64,000 nucleotides of DNA. It comes from an uncultured Clostridia bacterium (GTDB taxonomy: Bacteria; Bacillota; Clostridia; TANB77; CAG-508). The notes under the pieces are model-generated. The model had not been told where the DNA came from. It made no database searches and saw only the letters and a list, made by a program, of their open reading frames with translations. The stretch spans positions 1 to 64,000 of the forward strand of contig CAKPNI010000002.1 in assembly GCA_934168355.1 (NCBI GenBank), given 5' to 3'. How positions within the stretch are numbered: the first letter of the stretch is position 1; each line of letters starts with the position of its first letter. The translations under genes and the position numbers were made by a program. Shown piece by piece: positions 38,631-46,743 of this stretch.

Positions 38631-38682
38631 TTTGAAATGGGGACGGTTCCTTTTTCAAAAAAGAACCGTCCCCATTTCAAAA
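38631..38682. repeat. Dispersed palindromic repeat, copy 7 (perfect hairpin)
   Basis: Outer arm TTTGAAATGG with core GGACGGTTC and its mirror; loop CTTTTTCAAAAAA. It sits between fabD and fabG. Confidence 0.88.
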
Positions 38683-38697
38683 AAGGAGGAGAAGATT

Positions 38698-39429
38698 ATG
38701 TCAGTAGCATTAATAACAGGAGCGACAAGAGGAATAGGAAAGGCGATTGCAATAAAATTAAGCAAAGAAGGTTATGATATTGCAATTAATTATAGAAAAG
38801 AAAATGAAGAATTAAATAATTTGAAAAAAGAGATTGAAGAAAATAATGTGAAATGTGAACTAGTCCAAGGGGATGTTTCAAATTTTGAAGATACTGAAAA
38901 GTTTGTAAAGGAAACAGTTGAAAAACTAGGTTCAATTGATGTACTTGTAAATAATGCAGGTATCACAAAAGATATGTTACTTATGAGAATGAAACATGAA
39001 GATTTTAAACAAGTTATAGATACTAATTTGATAGGTACTTTTAATGTTACCAAAAATGTAATAGGTTATATGATGAAAGCAAGAAAAGGTAATATTGTAA
39101 ATATTTCTTCTGTTGTCGGAATTTCAGGAAATGCTGGCCAAACAAATTATTCTGCTTCAAAAGCTGGAATTATTGGTTTTACTAAAAGCTTAGCAAAAGA
39201 GGTAGCTTCTAGGAATATTAGAGTAAATGCTGTTGCACCGGGGTTTATTGAAACTAGTATGACCGATATTTTGAAAGAGGAGATTAAAGAGGAGATAAGT
39301 AAGAATATTCCTTTAAAGAGGATGGGAACAGCTGAAGATGTTGCAAATGCTGTTAAGTTTTTAGTATCTGAAGAGAGTTCTTATATAACTGGGCAAGTTA
39401 TTCAGGTTGATGGTGGAATGCTTATGTAA
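38698..39429 (+). CDS. fabG: 3-oxoacyl-ACP reductase
   Basis: 243 residues of the classical short-chain dehydrogenase family. The TGATRGIGKAIA NADPH motif, the NNAG strand, the catalytic Ser-Tyr-Lys in NISSVVG...NYSASKAG, and the C-terminal ITGQVIQVDGGML are present. It reduces 3-oxoacyl-ACP. AAAAGGAGGAG precedes the ATG at 38698; in-frame sequence upstream is the repeat. Confidence 0.95.
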   Translation: MSVALITGATRGIGKAIAIKLSKEGYDIAINYRKENEELNNLKKEIEENNVKCELVQGDVSNFEDTEKFVKETVEKLGSIDVLVNNAGITKDMLLMRMKHEDFKQVIDTNLIGTFNVTKNVIGYMMKARKGNIVNISSVVGISGNAGQTNYSASKAGIIGFTKSLAKEVASRNIRVNAVAPGFIETSMTDILKEEIKEEISKNIPLKRMGTAEDVANAVKFLVSEESSYITGQVIQVDGGMLM

Positions 39430-39435
39430 CCAAAA

Positions 39436-39466
39436 AGTCAATATTCGTAGAAAACGAATACTGACT
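39436..39466 (+). terminator. Hairpin after fabG
   Basis: AGTCAATATTCGT pairs with ACGAATACTGACT (one mismatch). No clear T-tract follows, so termination is uncertain. Confidence 0.5.
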
Positions 39467-39494
39467 TGATGGTTTGAAATGATGAATTGATGAT

Positions 39495-39800
39495 TTAATG
39501 ATTTTTTTTGGTTCTGTATATGTAAATTGTTGAAGAACCAATCATTTCTTTCCTCCAAAATGTGTATGACCAACCAAGTGATTTGAGAATACTTGCTGCT
39601 GAGGTTTCAAACATTATTGGAGAAAAAGTGGGATTATATTTTATCCCAATATAATCGGGAACACTGGTCATTGGGAAAAGATAAAAATTAATTTGGTTTA
39701 ATATATCAATCCGTAAACGGTAATCTCTTAGACCAGTACTATCTTTTAAAGTGTCATCCCGTAATTTGTAAATGTTTTGAATCATCTCTTCATAGTTCAT
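39495..39800 (-). CDS. Small uncharacterised protein, antisense within the fab cluster
   Basis: 101 residues starting MNYEEMIQNIYKLRDDTLKD. I do not recognise it. No membrane helix; the C-terminus is LGWSYTFWRKEMIGSSTIYI. A full AAGGAGG site 8 nt before the ATG supports it as a real gene. It contains two in-frame CGG arginine codons, unlike its fab neighbours. It lies between fabG and fabF, pointing the opposite way. It appears to be an inserted single-gene unit. Confidence 0.65.
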   Translation of the reverse strand: MNYEEMIQNIYKLRDDTLKDSTGLRDYRLRIDILNQINFYLFPMTSVPDYIGIKYNPTFSPIMFETSAASILKSLGWSYTFWRKEMIGSSTIYIYRTKKNH

Positions 39801-39932
39801 TATGCATACCTCCTTGAGTATATATTATGTAAATATAATATCACAAAATGATTGAAATTTCAATACTTGAAGAGGAAAAAAATGGAAAATGGTGTATTTT
39901 TTTAGAATTTAGTAAATGAAAGGAATTTTCAA

Positions 39933-41174
39933 ATGGAAAAAAGAGTTGTAATTACAGGAATAGGTGCAATAACACCAATAGGAAATAATACAAAAGAATT
40001 ATGGAAAGGAATTCTACAAAAAAAATGTGGAATAGAACCAATAAAAAGTTTTGATGCGACAGGATATAAAACATCACTTGCAGCAGAAATAAAAAATTAT
40101 AATCCACTTGATTACTTTGATGCAAAACAAGCAAAAAGATTGGACAAATGCTCACAATATGCGATAATAGCAGCAAGAGAAGCTTTCAAAGATAGTCAAA
40201 TAAATAAGGAAAACACAGATTTTGAAAAAATAGGTGTATTTGTGGGTTCAGGAATTGGAGGGCTAAAAACAATTCAAGACCAATGTGAGATAAATTGCAC
40301 AAAAGGGCATAATAGGATATCTCCAATGTTTATACCAATGTCAATATGTAACATGCCAGCAGGAAATATTGCAATAGACCTAGGCTTAAAAGGAGAATCA
40401 ATTTCGACTGTTTCAGCATGTAGTTCATCAACTCATGCAATAGGAGAAGCTTATAGAACAATAAAATATGGAGCAGAAGATGTAATTTTAGCAGGTGGAA
40501 CTGAAAGTTCAATTTGTGAAGTTGGAATTGCAGGATTTGAGAATATGAAAGCATTATCATATGCTACAGACCCAAATAGAGCAAGCATCCCATTTGACAA
40601 AGAAAGAAGTGGATTTGTAATGGGAGAAGGAGCTGGAGTTCTTGTATTAGAAGAATTAGAACATGCCATCAAAAGAGGAGCAAAAATATATGCCGAAGTA
40701 ATTGGATATGGAGCAACTTCAGATGCATATCACATAACATCACCTGCACCAAATGGAGAAGGTGGAGCAAGAGCAATGAAAAGAGCAATAGAAGATGCAA
40801 AAATCAATCCAGAAGATATAGATTATATAAATGCTCATGGTACATCAACACATTTAAATGATAGCTTGGAGACAATGGCAATAAAAACAGCATTAGGTGA
40901 AGTTGCAAGCAAAAAAGTTATGGTAAGTTCAACAAAATCAAACATGGGACATATGCTAGGTGCTGCAGGAGGAGTTGAAGCGATAGTTTGCTCGCAAGCA
41001 ATAAATAGCGGAATTGTACCTCCAACTATAAATTATCAAGTTAAAGACGAAGAATGTGATTTAGACATTGTGCCAAATGAGATTAGAGAGGCAAATTTGA
41101 AGGTAGTAATGTCAAATTCGCTTGGATTTGGTGGACATAATGCAAGTATAATTTTGAGAAAGTATGAAAAATAA
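39933..41174 (+). CDS. fabF: 3-oxoacyl-ACP synthase II
   Basis: 413 residues, the canonical length. The catalytic triad is visible: Cys163 in STVSACSSSTH, His in NAHGTSTHLND and His in STKSNMGHMLGAAG. The C-terminal SLGFGGHNASI is also present. It condenses malonyl-ACP with acyl-ACP during elongation. The GAAAGGA site lies upstream. Confidence 0.96.
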   Translation: MEKRVVITGIGAITPIGNNTKELWKGILQKKCGIEPIKSFDATGYKTSLAAEIKNYNPLDYFDAKQAKRLDKCSQYAIIAAREAFKDSQINKENTDFEKIGVFVGSGIGGLKTIQDQCEINCTKGHNRISPMFIPMSICNMPAGNIAIDLGLKGESISTVSACSSSTHAIGEAYRTIKYGAEDVILAGGTESSICEVGIAGFENMKALSYATDPNRASIPFDKERSGFVMGEGAGVLVLEELEHAIKRGAKIYAEVIGYGATSDAYHITSPAPNGEGGARAMKRAIEDAKINPEDIDYINAHGTSTHLNDSLETMAIKTALGEVASKKVMVSSTKSNMGHMLGAAGGVEAIVCSQAINSGIVPPTINYQVKDEECDLDIVPNEIREANLKVVMSNSLGFGGHNASIILRKYEK

Positions 41175-41186
41175 GGAGCAAATATT

Positions 41187-41633
41187 ATGGAATACGAAAA
41201 AATAATACAGTTAATAAACGATTTTGGAAATTCTAAATTAAATAATCTTAAATTAGATTTTCCAGATGGCACTAAGATTGACATGAGTAAAAATGAGGAA
41301 AAGGTTAAGATTATTGAAACAAGTACCGATTTGAATAAAGAACTTCAAAATGAGGTTGAAGTTACGGAGAATGCAAAGGAAAAAAATAATTTAAATAGTG
41401 GAAATATTATTACATCACCTATGGTTGGAACATTTTATTTAAAGCCATCACCAAATGCTGAACCTTATGTTAAAGTTGGGCAAAGAGTAAAAAAAGGAGA
41501 TGTGCTTTGTATAATTGAGGCTATGAAACTTATGAATGAAATTGAGTCTGAATATGATGGTGTTGTAGAGGAAATTTTGGTTAAGGATAGCGAAAGTGTG
41601 GAATATGGGAAGCCGTTGTTTAGAATTTCGTGA
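41187..41633 (+). CDS. accB: Biotin carboxyl carrier protein of acetyl-CoA carboxylase
   Basis: 148 residues: an N-terminal helical region, a variable linker and the biotinyl domain with IIEAMKLMNEIES, where the lysine is biotinylated. PMVGTFYLKPSPNAEPYVKV is the thumb-containing family segment. It is 12 nt after fabF and ends at repeat copy 8. It partners with AccC, AccD and AccA downstream. Confidence 0.95.
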   Translation: MEYEKIIQLINDFGNSKLNNLKLDFPDGTKIDMSKNEEKVKIIETSTDLNKELQNEVEVTENAKEKNNLNSGNIITSPMVGTFYLKPSPNAEPYVKVGQRVKKGDVLCIIEAMKLMNEIESEYDGVVEEILVKDSESVEYGKPLFRIS

Positions 41634-41725
41634 AAAGAAACGGTCCCAGTGGAAAAAGAAACGGTCATTTCGCGAAAAGAAACGGTCCCAATGAAAAAAG
41701 AAACGGTCCTTTTGCGAAAAAAGAG
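41632..41725. repeat. Dispersed repeat, copy 8 (four tandem half-units)
   Basis: Four direct repeats of AAAGAAACGGTC(CC) separated by CAGTGGAA, ATTTCGCGAA, CAATGAAA-type spacers, ending CTTTTGCGAAAAAAG. It fills the accB-fabZ gap. Confidence 0.88.
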
Positions 41726-41737
41726 AGGAAGATAAAA

Positions 41738-42160
41738 ATGTTAAATAAAGAAGAAATAAAAAAAATAATCCCACAAAGAGAACCATTCTTAATGGTAGAT
41801 GAAGTGGAAGAATATAAACCCGGAGAAAGTGCAATAGCTTATAAATATGTAGATGAAACAGAATGGTATTTTAAAGGACATTTTCCAGATAATCCAATAA
41901 TGCCAGGGGTTTTAATTGTAGAAAGTTTAGCTCAAACTGGTGCGGTTGCAATTTTGAGTTTGAAGGAAAATAAAGGAAAAAACGCTTTATTTGGCGGGAT
42001 TGATAAAATGAAATTTAAGAAAACCGTTGTACCCGGAGATAAATTGAAGTTGGAAGTTAAGATTATTAAGAAAAAGGGTCCAATAGGGGTTGGAGAAGCA
42101 TTGGCTACTTGTGAGGGAAAAGTTGTTGCCAGAGGGGAGCTTACTTTTGCGGTAGTGTAA
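41738..42160 (+). CDS. fabZ: 3-hydroxyacyl-ACP dehydratase
   Basis: 140 residues of the hot-dog fold family. IIPQREPFLMVDEVEEY, then GHFPDNPIMPGVLIVESLAQ with the catalytic His and Glu. It removes water from 3-hydroxyacyl-ACP. I chose the ATG at 41738 because AGAGAGGAAG lies upstream; the open frame back to 41630 only reads repeat DNA. Confidence 0.95.
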   Translation: MLNKEEIKKIIPQREPFLMVDEVEEYKPGESAIAYKYVDETEWYFKGHFPDNPIMPGVLIVESLAQTGAVAILSLKENKGKNALFGGIDKMKFKKTVVPGDKLKLEVKIIKKKGPIGVGEALATCEGKVVARGELTFAVV

Positions 42161-42172
42161 AAAATATAAGAA

Positions 42173-42201
42173 AACCCCTCACAAATAAGTTGTGAGGGGG
42201 G
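42173..42201. terminator. Bidirectional terminator between fabZ and the 42208 gene
   Basis: The perfect 10-bp stem CCCCTCACAA/TTGTGAGGGG is flanked by AAAA on the left, so T-rich in the minus-strand reading. Confidence 0.75.
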
Positions 42202-42207
42202 ATGAAA

Positions 42208-42426
42208 TTATTCCCAATCGTTGACAGAAAAGAATTGCATGGCATCAGGTCCTATTTTTAGTGCAAGTTTAATTGCATCAAATTCTGAGATCTGACGTTC
42301 TTTAACAGTAACAACAAGCCAGCCGATGAATTCATCTGGAACTTCACATCTTTGAAGAACCTGGCCTATTTCCTCTGTTAAATTTTGCAATTTTTCCTTC
42401 CGTGTTAAATCGGTAACTTCAATCAT
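42208..42426 (-). CDS. Small uncharacterised acidic protein, antisense within the fab cluster
   Basis: 72 residues starting MIEVTDLTRKEKLQNLTEEI and ending FFSVNDWE. I do not recognise it. It is predicted helical with no membrane segment. AAGGAGG lies 8 nt before the ATG. It has one in-frame CGG (Arg). Like the 39495 gene it faces against the fab genes and uses CGG, so it may be an insertion. Confidence 0.62.
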   Translation of the reverse strand: MIEVTDLTRKEKLQNLTEEIGQVLQRCEVPDEFIGWLVVTVKERQISEFDAIKLALKIGPDAMQFFSVNDWE

Positions 42427-42521
42427 AATGATTCCTCCTTAGAATTTATAATGTTCTAAGTATAACATATATTGAATAATATGTAAAGTTTTTATGAAAT
42501 TTTTTAGAAAAAGGTGAATAT

Positions 42522-43862
42522 ATGAATAAAATATTGATAGCCAACAGAGGCGAGATAGCAGTAAGAATAATAAGAGCGTGTAAAGAAATGAATATAAAAA
42601 CAGTAGCTGTATATTCAGAAGCAGACAAAGATAGTCTACATACTCGTTTAGCTGATGAAGCAATATGTATTGGACCTGCAAATTCTGATAAAAGCTATTT
42701 AAACTATAAAAATATAATAGAAGCAGCATATTTAACAGGAGCAGACAGTATACATCCTGGTTTTGGTTTTCTCTCTGAAAATAGTCAATTTGCGAAGATA
42801 TGTGAAGAGTCTAATATAAAGTTTATAGGACCATCATATGAAGTAATAAAACTTATGGGCAATAAATCAAATGCCAAAGAAATGATGGAAAAAGCAGGAG
42901 TGCCTGTGGTTCCCGGTTCTAAAGGGAGTATAAAAAGCATAAATGATGCAAAAAAAACAGCCAAAGAAATAGGATATCCGATAATGCTTAAAGCTGCAGC
43001 AGGTGGCGGAGGAAAAGGAATTCGTATTGTAAATGATGAAAGTGAATTGGAAAATAGTTACAATATCGTAAAACAAGAAGCTATGATTTCTTTTAAAGAT
43101 GATGAAATTTATATGGAAAAATTTGTGCAAAATCCAAGACATGTGGAAATTCAAATTTTGGCAGATGAACATGGAAATGTTATACATTTAGGTGAAAGAG
43201 ATTGCACTGTACAAAGAAGAAATCAAAAGGTAATAGAAGAAACAGGTTCTACTGCAATTGATGATAAATTAAGAGAAAAAATGGGAGAATCAGCAATAAA
43301 AGCAGCTAAAAAAGTTGGATATACAAGTTGTGGTACAGTTGAATTTTTAGTGGATAAAAATAAAAATTTCTACTTTATGGAGATGAATACAAGAATTCAA
43401 GTTGAGCATGGAATTACTGAGGAAAGAACAGGAATTGATATTGTAAAAGAACAAATTCGAATTGCGGCAGGTGAAAAGCTTAAAATAAAGCAAAAAGATG
43501 TTAAGTTTAGAGGTCATGTAATAGAATGCAGAATAAATGCAGAAAATCCTGAAAAGAATTTCAGACCAAGTCCGGGAAAGATTACGGGATTAATTTTACC
43601 GGGTGGAAATGGAATTAGAGTTGATACATTTGTATATGAGGGCTACACAATTCCACCTAATTATGATTCTATGATTGCAAAGATAATAGCTCATGGTAAG
43701 AATAGAAATGAGGCTATAAGTAAAATGAAAAGAGCATTGGAAGAAACTGTAATTGAAGGTGTAGATACTAATATTGATTTTTTGTTTAGGATTATTAGAA
43801 ATTCTAATTTCCTTAGGGGGAAATATGATACATCTTTTATTGAGAAAGAAATTTTGAGGTAG
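42522..43862 (+). CDS. accC: Biotin carboxylase subunit of acetyl-CoA carboxylase
   Basis: 446 residues, full length. NRGEIAVRIIRACKE, the ATP-grasp glycine loop AAAGGGGKGIRIV, HPGFGFLSEN, the HLGERDCTVQRRNQKVIEE motif and MEMNTRIQVEHGITE are all intact. It carboxylates biotin on AccB with ATP and bicarbonate. An AAAGGTG site precedes the ATG. Confidence 0.96.
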   Translation: MNKILIANRGEIAVRIIRACKEMNIKTVAVYSEADKDSLHTRLADEAICIGPANSDKSYLNYKNIIEAAYLTGADSIHPGFGFLSENSQFAKICEESNIKFIGPSYEVIKLMGNKSNAKEMMEKAGVPVVPGSKGSIKSINDAKKTAKEIGYPIMLKAAAGGGGKGIRIVNDESELENSYNIVKQEAMISFKDDEIYMEKFVQNPRHVEIQILADEHGNVIHLGERDCTVQRRNQKVIEETGSTAIDDKLREKMGESAIKAAKKVGYTSCGTVEFLVDKNKNFYFMEMNTRIQVEHGITEERTGIDIVKEQIRIAAGEKLKIKQKDVKFRGHVIECRINAENPEKNFRPSPGKITGLILPGGNGIRVDTFVYEGYTIPPNYDSMIAKIIAHGKNRNEAISKMKRALEETVIEGVDTNIDFLFRIIRNSNFLRGKYDTSFIEKEILR

Positions 43863-43872
43863 AAATTTGCCC

Positions 43873-43940
43873 AGTTGTTCATTTTGAACCGGTTCTTTTG
43901 TGAACATGTTCGAAAAAGAACCGGTCCAAAATGAACAAAA
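43873..43940. repeat. Dispersed palindromic repeat, copy 9 (long form)
   Basis: The arms TTGTTCATTTTGAACCGGTTC and GAACCGGTCCAAAATGAACAA enclose TTTTGTGAACATGTTCGAAAAA. It lies between accC and accD. Confidence 0.85.
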
Positions 43941-43956
43941 ACAGAAAGGAGAAAAA

Positions 43957-44791
43957 ATGCTAGTAGATAAAATCAAAAAAAGAGAACCAACTGCAAAAAG
44001 AAACATAAATAAGGTAGATATTCAAGTAGGAAAATGGGTAAAATGCACAAAATGTAAAGAAATCCTATATAAAGAAGATGTAAGAAACAATTTAAACATA
44101 TGCCCTGTATGTGGAGCATATTTTAGAATGCACATAAATAGAAGACTAGAAAACATAATAGATAAAGGGACATATAAAAGGTTTGAATTAAACATAGATA
44201 ATGTAAATCCATTAGGATTAGAAGATTATCAATCAAAACTTGAAAGGCTAAGACAAAAGACAGACTTAGAAGAAGCCGTAAGTTGTGGTACACGGAAAGA
44301 TCGATGGAAAAAATGTTGTTATATGTATAATGGATAGTGGATTTTTAATGGGAAGTATGGGAACAGTTGTTGGTGAAAAAATAACTTATGCTATTGAAAA
44401 AGCAATTGAACTTAAATATCCACTTATAATATTTACAGTGTCTGGTGGAGCAAGAATGCAAGAGGGGATAATGTCTCTTATGCAAATGGCCAAAACGACT
44501 GCTGCAATATCTAGGTTAAATGAAGCAGGAGGACTTTATATTTCTGTTTTAACAGACCCAACTTATGGCGGTGTTACAGCTTCTTTTGCTAGCATTGCTG
44601 ATATTGTTCTAAGTGAACCGGGGGCAATGATTGGTTTTGCTGGTCAAAGAGTTATTGAGCAGACTATTGGAGAGAGCCTACCTGAGGGGTTTCAGACTGC
44701 AGAGTTTTTGTTGGAACATGGTTTTGTGGATAAGATTGTGGAGAGAAGAGAATTGAAACATGTTTTGGAAAAACTAATTGAGCTAAATTAG
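43957..44791 (+). CDS. accD: Acetyl-CoA carboxylase carboxyltransferase beta subunit, +1 frameshift at CGG 44293-44295
   Basis: Joined, about 277 residues. The zinc ribbon has Cys30, Cys33, Cys49 and Cys52. At codon 113 the frame is CGG, and zero-frame reading ends 15 codons later. Skipping the C gives CGTGKIDGKNVVICIMD, then FTVSGGARMQEGIMSLMQMA and PTYGGVTASFA, the crotonase-type oxyanion and CoA-binding core. The subunit transfers carboxyl from biotin to acetyl-CoA with AccA. AccD is normally essential for growth, so this is the strongest case that the break is bypassed in the cell. AAAGGAG precedes the ATG at 43957. Confidence 0.92.
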
Positions 44792-44795
44792 TGAT

Positions 44796-44872
44796 TTTTT
44801 TCGCATTAGGACCGTTTCTTTTCGCGAAAAGAAACGGTCCCAATGGAAAAAGAAACGGTCCCAATACGAAAA
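44796..44872. repeat. Dispersed repeat, copy 10
   Basis: GGACCGTTTCTTTTCGCG pairs with CGCGAAAAGAAACGGTCC; then another half-unit AAAGAAACGGTCCCAATACG whose end pairs with the left arm CGCATT. Between accD and accA. Confidence 0.88.
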
Positions 44873-44886
44873 AAGGAGTGAAAAAA

Positions 44887-45681
44887 ATGCAAACAGCATG
44901 GCAAAAAGTACAAATAGCAAGAGCAAGTGATAGGAAAACATCATTAGATTATATAGAAAAAATATTTGATGAATTTATAGAGCTACATGGAGACAGAAAC
45001 TACAGAGATGATAAAGCAATGGTATGTGGTTTAGCAAGAATAGGAACACAAAATTATACTGTAATTGCAGAGCAAAAAGGTAGAAACACAAAGGAAAATA
45101 TAGAAAGAAATTTTGGAATGCCAAATCCAGAAAGTTATAGAAAAGCAATAAGATTTATGAGCCAAGCTGAAAAATTTCATAGGCCTGTTATTACTTTTAT
45201 AGATACAAAAGGTGCATATCCGGGAATTGGTGCAGAAGAAAGAGGACAAGGAGAGGCTATTGCAAGCTCTATGCTTAAAATGGCAGGATTAAAAGTTCCT
45301 ATTATTTCAATTGTTATTGGTGAGGGTTCTAGTGGAGGAGCTTTAGCAATTGGGGTGGCAAATAAGGTGTTTATGTTGGAAAATGCGATTTATTCAATTT
45401 TGTCTCCTGAAGGGTATGCAAGTATTTTGTGGAAAGATGCATCAAGAGCAGAAGAAGCGGCAGAAAAGATGAAACTTACAGCAAAAGACTTGTATGATTT
45501 GAATGTTATTGATAAAATTATTGAAGAACCTGAAGATGATTTTGATAAAGTAACTGAAAATTTGAAGCAAGAAATTGTAAAAAACATAAAAGCTTTAAAT
45601 AAAATGTCAGAAAAGGAAATTGCCTACGACAGATACAAAAAATTTAGAAACATGGGGGAATATTATGATACTAGAAAATAA
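44887..45681 (+). CDS. accA: Acetyl-CoA carboxylase carboxyltransferase alpha subunit
   Basis: 264 residues. LHGDRNYRDDKAMVCGLARI, FIDTKGAYPGIGAEERGQGE and GEGSSGGALAIGVAN are the conserved core. It forms a heterotetramer with AccD and completes malonyl-CoA synthesis. I chose the ATG at 44887 because AAAAGGAG lies upstream; the open frame before it reads repeat DNA. It overlaps fabI by 17 nt. Confidence 0.95.
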   Translation: MQTAWQKVQIARASDRKTSLDYIEKIFDEFIELHGDRNYRDDKAMVCGLARIGTQNYTVIAEQKGRNTKENIERNFGMPNPESYRKAIRFMSQAEKFHRPVITFIDTKGAYPGIGAEERGQGEAIASSMLKMAGLKVPIISIVIGEGSSGGALAIGVANKVFMLENAIYSILSPEGYASILWKDASRAEEAAEKMKLTAKDLYDLNVIDKIIEEPEDDFDKVTENLKQEIVKNIKALNKMSEKEIAYDRYKKFRNMGEYYDTRK

Positions 45682-46438
45682 AAAAATATTAATAATGGGA
45701 ATAAGAAACAAATGGAGCATAGCCTATGGAATAGCAAAATCTGCATATGAAAATGGTGCTAAACTTATTTTTACATATACGGATGAAGAAAATAAAGGCA
45801 AAACGGAAGCTCTAATATCTGAATTTGAGGGAAGCAAAGCTTATGTTTTAAAAGATGCATCTGTTGATGAGCTTGTACAAGAGACCTTTACTAAAATAAA
45901 AGCTGAAAATGGAAAAGTAGATGGAATTGTGCATTGTATAGCACATGCATTTACAGAAGATTTACATAATGATTTTATTGAAACAAGTAAAGCAGGATAT
46001 GCCCATGCAGTAGATGTTAGCAGTTATTCATTTGTTTTGGCAGCACGAGTTGCTAAAGAATTAGATATGTTAAATGAAAATGCAAGTTTAGTTGCACTTA
46101 CTTATTATGGCTCTACTAAAGTATTAGAGGGTTATAATGTAATGGGAGTTGCAAAAGCAGCATTAGAAGCTAGTATTAGATATTTGGCTGATAATTTAGG
46201 CAAAGATGGAATTAGGGTAAATGGAGTTTCGGCTGGGCCTATTAAGACTTTATCTGCCAAAGGTATTAAAGATTTTGGAAGTATTTTGAAAATTGTTGAA
46301 GAAAAAGCACCATTACATAAAAATGTAAATACTGTCCAAGTAGGAAATGTGGTTTCTTTTTTACTAAGTCAAATGAGTGATTGTGTTACAGGACAAATTT
46401 TGTTCGCTGATAATGGTTATAATATAATGGGAAATTAG
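45665..46438 (+). CDS. fabI: NADH-dependent enoyl-ACP reductase
   Basis: 257 residues. It opens with ILIMGIRNKWSIAYGIAKSA (FabI-type, I-x-G-x5-S-I-A), then GIVHCIAHA, a Tyr-x6-Lys active site in LTYYGSTKVL...NVMGVAKAAL, and SAGPIKTLSAKGIKDF. It reduces the enoyl double bond in the last step of each cycle. The start at 45665 lies inside accA with GGGGGAA upstream. A FabK, common in Clostridia, is not encoded here. Confidence 0.94.
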   Translation: MILENKKILIMGIRNKWSIAYGIAKSAYENGAKLIFTYTDEENKGKTEALISEFEGSKAYVLKDASVDELVQETFTKIKAENGKVDGIVHCIAHAFTEDLHNDFIETSKAGYAHAVDVSSYSFVLAARVAKELDMLNENASLVALTYYGSTKVLEGYNVMGVAKAALEASIRYLADNLGKDGIRVNGVSAGPIKTLSAKGIKDFGSILKIVEEKAPLHKNVNTVQVGNVVSFLLSQMSDCVTGQILFADNGYNIMGN

Positions 46439-46477
46439 GAATTTATAGCAAAATTATACAAAAAATAAAAAAAACTC

Positions 46478-46506
46478 TTGTCAAACTAAATGAAATAGTA
46501 TAGAAT
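46478..46506 (+). promoter_or_regulatory. Promoter of the His-Thr leader peptide
   Basis: TTGTCA, 17-nt spacer, TAGAAT, 37 nt upstream of the small reading frame at 46543. Confidence 0.6.
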
Positions 46507-46542
46507 ACTGTCATAAAGTAAAACAAAAAAAGAGGTATAAAA

Positions 46543-46632
<90 letters not shown>

Positions 46633-46644
46633 AATAAATAGAAG

Positions 46645-46694
46645 AAGCAAGCAAAATAAACCTATAAAGCAATAGGTTAGTTTTGCTTGCTTTT
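46645..46694 (+). terminator. Terminator/attenuator after the small peptide
   Basis: A long stem (AAGCAAGCAAAATAAACCTA with TAGGTTAGTTTTGCTTGC, nearly perfect), an 8-nt loop and TTTT. It lies 50 nt upstream of the RCC1-pilin gene. Confidence 0.8.
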
Positions 46695-46743
46695 GGCGTT
46701 TGTAATTTGCATTAATACCGAAAAAAGAAAAGGAGGAAAAGAA

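Noticed and set aside
43890..43910. LexA (SOS) box in repeats 9 and 12 (GAACATGTTC)
   Set aside because: The Gram-positive SOS box needs GAAC-N4-GTTC; here the spacing is two, and it lies in a repeat loop.
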